Shown here piece after piece: positions 56,060 through 64,000 of a stretch of 64,000 nucleotides of DNA. The stretch is taken from positions 3,206,023-3,270,022 of the forward strand of contig CM055877.1 in the NCBI GenBank assembly GCA_029582165.1. The letters run 5' to 3'. The DNA is from Portulaca oleracea (Eukaryota > Streptophyta > Magnoliopsida > Caryophyllales > Portulacaceae). Position 1 is the first letter of the stretch. Each line of letters begins with the position of its first letter. The notes beneath the pieces are model-generated. The model did no database searches. It saw only the letters and a list, made by a program, of their open reading frames with translations, and was not told where the DNA came from. Both the position numbers and the translations under genes were made by a program.

Positions 56060-57660
56060 TGCATTGGAGCACATCAAAATTAACACTTATTATATTGTTA
56101 TCTTTATAATCTTTCTTATTTAACATAAGACTTTTAGTAACATTCAAGAAAACACTTTCATATTTGACATATGATAAGGCCAACATGAGAAGATTTAGAA
56201 ATTGTATAGGCATTGTGATCGACCAATTCAAAAGGTAGACCAAATTACTTTTAAGAATTCAATATATGATTGAAGGTTTAAACACTACTTGCAGTGACCT
56301 GTTTATTTCATCCGTAATTAGGAGTAATTTAAATCTTGGATAAACTAATTACAAATTAAGGAAAAAAGAACTTGGTAATTATCTTACTTGAATTTGAAAT
56401 GATCAATGGCTGAATATCTTGGTGCCATGCAAAAATAGATCAATTGCTAATCTCTTGCTGCCATGCGAAAATAGATATATAGGTCAATTTAGTCTTTGTC
56501 TTTGTATTCATTCTACCAATTTGTACAGGTATAAATTAAATACTATGACGTTGAAATATACAATACTAATCAGTTGTTCCTGGAAGAATAAGTGAAGAAA
56601 TAAAATAAATATCAACAAGTAGGATTTATAAAAGATATGAAAATAAATGTCAATTACAATTTTAATTCCTCACTTATTGATTTGGTGACAAATATATTTT
56701 TTGGTCGGTCTTTTACTTAAATCCGTTATTACTTAGTTTTATACTATAATTAATAGTGAACATTTTTTTTTTCAGAATTAATAGTGAACATGTTACAAGT
56801 GAGTTAAAAATTTATATTTATTACCAAATTAATAATATTATAAATTTATCAATACTAAAACGTTTTGTAATTTATTAAGTTAAAGTTCACATAAATGCTT
56901 AACAAAATGGGCAATTGCGGTTAAAGGATATATTTGGGGCATGTTCTCTCACTAACTATTGTATATTACACCTCGAAGTACCTACTTAAGTCCTCAAATA
57001 TATTAAATTTTATTAAAAAAATCATCAATATTTATCATTAATTTCGGGTGAACTTATCAATATTATGACAAAATTTATTGATATTTTTAAAATTTATCAA
57101 TTTTTACACAAATTCATCATGTAAAAAATTGACCTAGTAGATCATGCAGAGTATGCGATATAATTTTTGTTCTTTCACAAGGTAGATTACTATCTAAATT
57201 AACTCAAATTTACCCAATTTTACCCAAATTTATATAGTTTTACCTATTTCTATCTAAATTAACTCAAATTTACCTATAATATCTTAACTTTCAACTAAAC
57301 CTACCCAAATCAATCCAAACATATCCAACTTTTATCCAACTTTTAAATACGAATGAAAAGAACATAACCTTCATACATCAATCAAAAAAGTCACATTTCA
57401 ATAAGTATAGAGTTAGAGTTGGAGATATGTTTTTTCTTAATATAATCACTCCCTTCTTTTTTATTTATTGCTTTGAAATTTATATCATTTAAAGTTATAA
57501 TATTTTGACTATCAATTTTAATTATGTGATAGTATTATTGTACTAAAATCATAATATGAATACTACTATAAACAATATAACAGTACAATTGATAAAATAT
57601 TCAAAAGAAATAATTAATTCAAGAAATTAAAAACTATAAAATATTTAATAAATAACAAAT
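56060..57660. other. AT-rich intergenic sequence
   Basis: I see no gene. 57200-57330 has repeated TTTACC/TTTATC phrases (AACTCAAATTTACC occurs twice). Confidence 0.4.
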
Positions 57661-57661
57661 A

Positions 57662-57870
57662 CTCTCTTCGTTTCATATTAATTGACATTTTGATTAAATT
57701 TTAATTATTAATTACTTACAAATTAAAATGAATTATAATATGTGGTAATTTTTAGTAAAGTATATCTTTCTAAAGACGGTAGTTTCATATTATAACCCAT
57801 TATAATGTGTAAATAGTTAACAATCAAAACTTAATCAAAGTGTCAATTAATATGAAACCAAAAGCAGCAC
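57662..57870. mobile_element. Stowaway-like MITE, decayed right end
   Basis: CTCTCTTCGTTTCATATTAATTGACA pairs with TGTCAATTAATATGAAACCAAAAGCAG, with TA on both sides (57660-57661 and 57871-57872). Confidence 0.6.
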
Positions 57871-58184
57871 TAAATAAAATAGAAATATGAGAAAATAAAA
57901 TTGTCAATATCAGTATCAATTTACAATATGGTAGTACGGCTGAACTGAATGCCTACAAAGTTAGGTTTTGACATGTGTCAAAGCATCACTACTTCACTTT
58001 ATAAATATAGTGTATACATACTATAATTAATTAGAAGGGGGTTGATCAGTTGATCTCCTTCTGTCAGCATTTATGGCAATGTCAAGCCAAATGTAACAAT
58101 CCAAACTCCATATATGCCATTTCTGGTGTGGCCCAAGTTCAAGAATGTGTCTTTCGCAAGTCTACAACAATAGCATACCATTTA

Positions 58185-58423
58185 GGCCCTGTTCTTTTCT
58201 GCGTTATTTTGCGGTATGGTGTGGTAAAATTGTGGCGGGTTGTGGTGTAATTGTGGCGGGTTATTATTGGTATGTGAGGTAGGTGAGGAGATGAATTGTA
58301 AAAAGTAGAGGAGAAAAGTGAGGAAAGAGAAAAGTAATGATTTGTGATAAAGTGTGGTGGGTTGTGGCAAATTGCGGTATGTTGTGGCACCGCAGTTTGC
58401 CAACCGCAGAAAATAACAGGGCC
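58185..58423. mobile_element. MITE rich in GTGGCGGGTTGTGG, family A
   Basis: GGCCCTGTTCTTTTCTGCG pairs with the right end in reverse GGCCCTGTTATTTTCTGCGG. The interior is full of TTGTGGYGGGTTGTGG, the complement of the CCACAA phrase in 34546-34835. 239 bp. No clear duplication. Confidence 0.65.
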
Positions 58424-58989
58424 AGTCATCTAGTGAGGTGTCAACATAAATTCATCTTGAGAAATGTATTCAGATCACATAAAAATGGAGTATATTTTCC
58501 GAGCAGAAAAGAAAATGATAGAAGAATGCAAAAGGCCACAAATGGCACTCCTTCCATATCATTATCCACTCCTCTCTCCGGTACACGTTAATTATTGTCT
58601 TTGAAATCGTAGAGTCAAATTTCAAAATTTTTGACCATAAATTTCTCATTATGTATAATCGATTACTATATAAAAATTGGTCACTAAACAATAGTTCTCT
58701 ATTCAAAGTCGCATTTACTACTTTAACACCAACATAGACTTCCATAAACACTACAAACTTGATTCCGAATTCTCAATCATGCCTACACTAACACTAACAT
58801 AAATTCCGATCAAGATAACAATCACACCGGCTCAAGAACTACTATGAGATTCTACACTTACAACTAATGGGCAAATTGACTGACAAAACAGACCTAGCTT
58901 TGCCTACAATATACAGGCAAGAATCATAAATATCCAAAATTGAAACAACCTGTAAAAGAACCAATGACCTGTAAACCTAGGAAAACACA

Positions 58990-61900
58990 TTAGAAGAGGG
59001 TGTTGTAGGTGCAACAAGTCAATACTATAGAGACTACACAGATGAGGAGGGATGGGATAAGGGTTAGGTTAAGCAAATTCTTCTCGCCCAATAACCCTAC
59101 TAGAGTGATGGTGGCATCTGCAACCACTCTAGCCAGCGTCCCGGCTTCCGTTGATAGTAGCCCGCCGTTGTAGGTCCCACGGGAAAGTCGGGATGACATC
59201 ACCCGAGACAAGAGTGACAGGTTCACACCTGTAGTGTAAGGAAAAAAAATTGTTAAAGTATAAAACCATCAATGCACCTCCAACTATCAACTTAACCTTT
59301 TGTTTAGATGATTGGTAGACTGATTGAATGATCTTATGGTGCGTTTGGTAGAATCCCAAGAAAATTTTTATTGGGAAAGTTTTTCATGGGAAAAATTTTC
59401 CTGGGAAAGCGTACTTCACTGTGTTTGGTTTGCATTTGAAATCCTAGGAAAATTTTTACAGTGTTTGGTTGAAACTTTAACTTTCCTAAAGAAAAATGTT
59501 TGAAATGTCTATACTACCCTTATTTATTTCCGTTTCTCCACCTTTTTTAATCATTTTTTGAGGGCATTTTGGGTAACTCAATTTTATTGATGTTTCCCAT
59601 TCACTTGGGCAAGAAACTTTCCCACACCCCCCTTGGAAAAGTTTTCCCCATAGTTCATAGGAAAATAGTGGACCCTACTTAAAAATTTTTACAATCCATT
59701 TTTGCTCCCAAACATGGAAAAGTTAGTCAACTTTGGGAAAGTTGACTAGCTTTCCTAGGAAAGTCCTAATACCAAACACACCATTAGGTAGAATATCAAC
59801 AATTCCTACATTTGTTTACATAAGGTTAAAGGGTCTTTGCTACTTTCAACCTTCAAATTAAGCTTTTGGTTAAGATGGTTCCACAAAAATTGCACTAACA
59901 AAGTTTTTATCATTTGTGATGACCAAAGACGACTTTAGTATTCCGAAGAAGGATTTGCGTTACCTTCAAGAACTTCAGCGGAGACAAACATGAGGAGTCC
60001 TGAAATTACGTATTGTGGAACCGTGTAGTCAACCAAAACATTGAAGCTCAGGAGAATACCCACAAAAACCATGATCTCAGAAGTTAACAATATTTGCCTG
60101 TGAATTCGCCCGATAGCAATATCAGAATGTAGTTGTATGTATAACATTAAATACGTTGTAAAATGAACTACAAGTACCTCTCTTCAAACATGTTACTGAT
60201 GTAGCTCCCAACAACAATATTCACGGGAAGCACTGTTAAGCCAAGGCATGCCAGAAATATGGCCACTGTACTTGTAGACCAATTGAAGTAGTATGTTGTA
60301 ATGACACTAGATTCTGAGAGCAAGATCTCCATTGCATACTTGAGCATGAAATAGATCAATAGTTGAACCTAAGAAATTAATTACAGAGAAAGTTTTGAGT
60401 TTTTCCTTGCCATAGTAGTTCTACCTCAAGACAAGCCCTATTCAAAGGGGTTTTTTTGCACTTTGGACACCGAACTTTAGGGGTATTTATATTCTGAACC
60501 CTTGGTTTTCAACTTTAATTTTTTGAACCCTAAAGTTTGTAGTTTGAAAAAAAATTACCCTAAAGTTTCTGGGCTGAAAAAAAAGCATGTTTCCCGTTTT
60601 TCTTTTTCTTTACATGTTTAAATTAATCTCCCGATTGTCGTCTAACTTCAAGACTAGGGTTAAAACCGATATTAAAGTTATAATAAACATCTCTTATTCA
60701 TGTTAGAATTACTTAAACCCCTGTATTCAGGGGTCTAAGTAGCTCCGACATGGAATTGAGATGTGTATTATAGCTTTATATCAATTTTAACCTTAGTCTT
60801 GAAGTTTGATGTCAATCAAGAGATAAATTTAAACATGGGATGAAAACAAAGAATGAATCAGGGGCCTTTTTCTTTAGCCCACAAACTTTAAGGTTCTTTT
60901 TTTTCAAACTATAAACTTTAAGGTCAAAATGCAAAAAAAACCCTATTCAAAGACAATAAGAACGTGTTTATATCAAAATTTTATAACGGGCAAGTTTTAC
61001 AACAGGGTAGATACCTTAATAGAAGGCGTGAGTAATCTATAAGCAGACACAATCGAAGTGGCTGGTTTGCGATCTTCAGGATCTTCTTCACTCCCTTCAC
61101 ACTCACCATCTTCATCATCATCATCATGTTGATCATTTCCTTCTGAACTTGTCCCATTCGATTCAGATGTTAAAAGTAATGGTTGCTTCAGTCCTTTCTC
61201 CATCACATCATTCTCTTTTGTTTCTGCAAGATTACAAATTTCGTTATTCTCCCATGTCATTCTCCAAATAATCAAATACACCCTGCAAAAAGAATGCGTA
61301 CCCGCTTTGGATTCTGGATTCAAATTCTCTTCTTCATGAGCGGGTTCTTTGAACGCAATCGATAGCCAAACCAAGTAAAGTAGCCAAGCAACAGTCATAA
61401 CCCAACCAGGCAGAGTATCCTCATTGAAGGTCAAGTTTAAGAACTTGAAATTGGTCTGTAATAAGCCAGCAAGAGCCGGACCACATGCCATCCCGAGAGC
61501 ACTTGCACTGACAAATCCAGCCGATGCTTGCATCCGAATCTTCAGGGGCACACAGTCACTAATATATCGTCGATTGACTGCTCTAGCAGAACCTAATCTG
61601 CACATCGAAAAACATGACCCACTAAGCCATTTGGTTCACTTGTGCCTTTAACTATTACTAATGGTGCATATGGTTATAGGCCGGTGTTTATCGGGAAAGT
61701 TGGTCAACTTTTTCAAGTTAACCAAATTTTCCCATGTTGGCTATAAAACAAGGGGTTTTTTGCTTTTTTGGACCCCGAATTTTGGGGTATTTATTTTCTG
61801 GTCCTCCATATTTCAAAGTTTATATTTTGGACCCTATATTTTGTCTTTGGCAACAATATGAACCCGTATATTTCAAAGCCATTATCGATTTTTTTTTCAT

Positions 61901-63958
61901 TCGAAAATTTTCCAGCCGCAACTTCTTCTTCCTCTTCTTACACGATTTCCAACCTCATATAAGCATAAATTTGCCCCAAAAGTTACCAAAATTTAACTTT
62001 TACCCTACTGTTTTTTATCCATGAATTTTAGACACAATTCTGGTCAATTTCAAAACAACAGTCGAAAAAAAGGAAAAAATGATAAAATGTCATATCGGAA
62101 AGTTTAGACAACAATTAGGTCATCAATGGAGTCAAATATAAATTTGGGTCACATTTTTTGGGTCCACAAAGTATAGGGTCCAAAATATAAACTTTGAAAT
62201 ATGGGGGTCCAGAAAATAAATACCCCAAAATTCAGGGTCCAAAAAGCAAAAAACCCACAAAACAAGGGTGAGAAAGTTTTTGAGTGGAACCCAATATTTT
62301 CTTATGTTAGATGCCAAACACTTTCCATGGGAGTTGGGAATAGTTTTTTTTTTTTCTTCTTCTTTAGAGAAGGAAAACTACTTATAGTTTAGCTTCCCAA
62401 AATACACCTAAAATGTACTTTACAAATTAATAAAGGGTAGTGAGGACAATTCAAATAAATTTTCTATCATTCAAACTTTTCCATGTTTTCAAATCTAAAC
62501 CAAATATTGTAAAATATTTTTCCTCCGGAAACATTTTCCTAGTAAAAAACCAAACACACCATAAAACATACGAGTTCGAAGTTTAGCACATTTTCCACTT
62601 ACCCACAGAAAAGGCGACCAATCAAGAGGACCCATATAGAATTGAAGACATATGCCAATGCATACAGGGCATTTCCAAGCAAGAGCACAATGCTACTGAA
62701 TACAAGAGGTCTGAAGTATGATCTGTTTGACCAAGCACTGAAGTAGACCGAAGAGAAGACTTGCGCAACTGCCATTGCTCCGATAACAATACCACAAACA
62801 GTCGCGGCAGCTCCGAGGCTCATGGAGTAATCATCAGCAGTCGGAACGATGATGTATGTATTGACCATGTAAAGAAATGTGTTGGCCAAGTTCAACATGA
62901 GCGAATTAAAATTGTATCTTTTGTCCATGATTTTCTCCTCTGCTGGGCTGTGTAACATGTCTTCCTGCATAATAAGCGCATGTTGTGCTAGGAAATGGAG
63001 GAAATTTGTCGAGTGTGACAATCTATCTATGGCTGAGTTTATTGATTCGATCACAGGCTCCTGCAGTCGTTTCATATATGGTTAGGTGATCGCTTACGAA
63101 AGAGACTCAAATAGAAACAAAAATTCTTGGAGTACTCAATATTTGGGAAACTATTTTAGTTCCGTTTCACTAATTTTGAGCACTATTTTGAGGGTTAGTA
63201 ATTATTTGGTGTTTTTCCAGCCATTAATTTTATTAAGTGACCGAAATACCCTCATTCTTCTTCTTTAAGGTATTTCTTCAAAAAGGGAAGAACAAGGGCA
63301 TTTTGGTCACTTAATAAAATTAATGTCCGGAAAAACACCAAATAATTACTAACCCAAAAAGTAAGGGTACCTCAAAATTAGTTTTGAAAAGTTGGGGTAC
63401 CAGAAAAACATTTCACCAAAAGTTAGGGTACCTCAGAGTAATTTTTTGAAATAGAAAAAGCAACCAAATATCAATAAGAACCTGAAGTACAAAAAGTAGA
63501 AAACATTAAGGGGGTGTTTGCCAAGCAAGCTTTTTAGGTAGCTTTTAGTTTTTTGGGTAGTTTTTAGTTTTTTGACCAACGTTAAAAAGCTTCTTGAGAT
63601 GATTGGTAAATAGCTTTTTATATAAACTTTTTGGAGTCAATAAGTTAGTTTTCAAAAAATTACTTGATGAAGCTTTTTGAGTTAGATTTTCACAAAAAAG
63701 CTACTTTACCAAACACTTTTTCTATAATCAGCTAAATCAAACAGCTAAAGTCAAACGGCTAACTCAAACAGCTAACAGCTACCAGCTACCAGCTGGTTGC
63801 CAAACAGGACCTTTTTAAGAAAGATGTAACAATAACAAATAAAAGAAAGCAACCTGAAGGCACATAGCAGGCTGATCATAGATTGAAAGGTAGCTCCCCT
63901 GACGCTCTTGCAGATATCCAAGATTACGAGTAATGGCTCCAACAACTGCACTAATTCC
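58990..63958 (-). CDS. vacuolar phosphate transporter (SPX-MFS, PHT5/VPT), C-terminal seven exons, partial
   Basis: Exons on the minus strand: 63958-63854, 63060-62603, 61597-61302, 61223-61015, 60368-60178, 60097-59964 and 59228-58990 (TAA). All seven are GT-AG and phase-compatible, 543 residues in this window. The start and the SPX domain (inositol-pyrophosphate sensor) lie beyond the right edge. Visible parts are the post-SPX linker ([37 protein letters not shown]), then the MFS part: [58 protein letters not shown]. An acidic loop ([11 protein letters not shown]) lies between the two MFS halves, and the C-terminus has [19 protein letters not shown]5 proteins load phosphate into the vacuole. 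In many angiosperms this family is regulated by miR827 through a 5' UTR site, which would be off-window. Confidence 0.95.
59249..59325 (+). mobile_element. relic of the 69-bp TRIM LTR
   Basis: TGTTAAAGTATAAAACCATC..CAACTATCAACTTAACCTTTTGTTTAGATGATT follows the TRIM LTR consensus but has no PBS after it. It is next to the Tourist-like MITE. Another remnant is at about 59825-59885. Confidence 0.5.
59337..59783. mobile_element. PIF/Harbinger (Tourist)-like MITE in PHT5 intron
   Basis: TIRs TGGTGCGTTTGGTA and, in reverse, TGGTGTGTTTGGTA, with TTA at 59334-59336 and 59784-59786. 447 bp, with repeated GGGAAAGTT/AAATTTTTC phrases. Confidence 0.8.
60448..60943. mobile_element. Mutator-like foldback element in PHT5 intron (496 bp)
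   Basis: The ends GGGTTTTTTTGCA and TGCAAAAAAAACCC are flanked by a perfect 9-bp duplication TATTCAAAG (60439-60447 and 60944-60952). The arms pair imperfectly inside. Nine-base duplications are typical of Mutator-like elements. Confidence 0.8.
61662..62561. mobile_element. PIF/Harbinger-like MITE carrying a nested foldback element
   Basis: TIRs TGGTGCATATGGTTAT and, in reverse, TGGTGTGTTTGGTTTT, with TAA at 61659-61661 and 62562-62564. It is the same family as 59337-59783 and is interrupted at 61754-62258. It occupies most of a PHT5 intron. Confidence 0.75.
61754..62258. mobile_element. nested Mutator-like foldback element (505 bp)
   Basis: The left arm GGTTTTTTGCTTTTTTGGACCC...GGTATTTATTTTCTGG and a nearly identical inverted right arm extend about 100 bp. 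It is flanked by a 9-bp duplication AAAACAAGG (61745-61753 and 62259-62267). It inserted into the Harbinger-like MITE. Confidence 0.8.
63193..63358. mobile_element. hairpin element in PHT5 intron
   Basis: GTTAGTAATTATTTGGTGTTTTTCC...ATTAATTTTATTAAGTGACC pairs with GGTCACTTAATAAAATTAAT...GGAAAAACACCAAATAATTACTAAC. The stem is about 60 bp with a 30-bp loop. Confidence 0.7.
63511..63812. mobile_element. MITE with GGNCCTGTTTGGCAA-type ends in PHT5 intron
   Basis: The left end GGGGTGTTTGCCAAGC pairs with the right end in reverse GGTCCTGTTTGGCAACC. The interior has repeated TAGCTTTT..AGTTTTT and, on the other side, AACAGCTAAxxxCAAACGGCT. The flanks ACATTAAG and TTTTTAAG may be a decayed 8-bp duplication (hAT-like). 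Confidence 0.55.
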
Positions 63959-64000
63959 CTACATAAGGAAATGACAACTATAAAATATCATGATACAAGT

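Overview
The window is nuclear DNA from a flowering plant, most likely a core eudicot with a large, transposon-rich genome. The evidence is spliced GT-AG genes of plant-only families (SPX-MFS phosphate transporter, HOTHEAD-like oxidoreductase, LRR receptor kinase, MIR399) embedded in plant LTR retrotransposons, TRIMs, LINEs and MITEs. The order of plant cannot be fixed from the sequence alone.

Layout. 1-6494 is the 3' part of a Ty3/gypsy element of Tat/Retand character: an antisense plant-mobile-domain ORF with introns and its own TATA promoter, two tandem-repeat arrays, a polypurine tract and a 1,160-bp 3' LTR. 6495-7818 holds a minisatellite, a C-run and a decayed LTR. 7819-11713 is a long solo LTR with perfect 5-bp TSDs. 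11714-13400 holds foldback elements and a Stowaway MITE. 13619-26793 is a small secreted-peptide gene whose two exons splice in frame (86 aa) across a 12.9-kb intron; the intron contains a SIRE-like Ty1/copia element (14404-26503) that is itself interrupted by a second long solo LTR (21498-24876). 27.1-34.3 kb is an older LTR fragment split by a second, decayed copia element (27953-34293). 34861-38362 is a MIK2-like LRR receptor kinase. 38.4-49.8 kb is intergenic DNA with a solo LTR, foldbacks, LINE insertions and TRIMs, and contains two tandem MIR399 genes. 49866-54943 is a five-exon HOTHEAD-like GMC oxidoreductase. 58990-63958 is the C-terminal seven exons of a vacuolar phosphate transporter (PHT5/VPT) that runs off the right edge.

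How the genes relate. The clearest biological theme is phosphate homeostasis. Two MIR399 hairpins lie on the minus strand, each preceded by a candidate PHR1-binding P1BS site and a TATA box in the same order. They lie 12-21 kb from a PHT5-type vacuolar phosphate transporter. The peptide gene and the MIK2-like receptor are candidate signalling components, but nothing in the sequence shows that they interact. Much of the rest is layered transposition, and many insertions are datable by intact target-site duplications.
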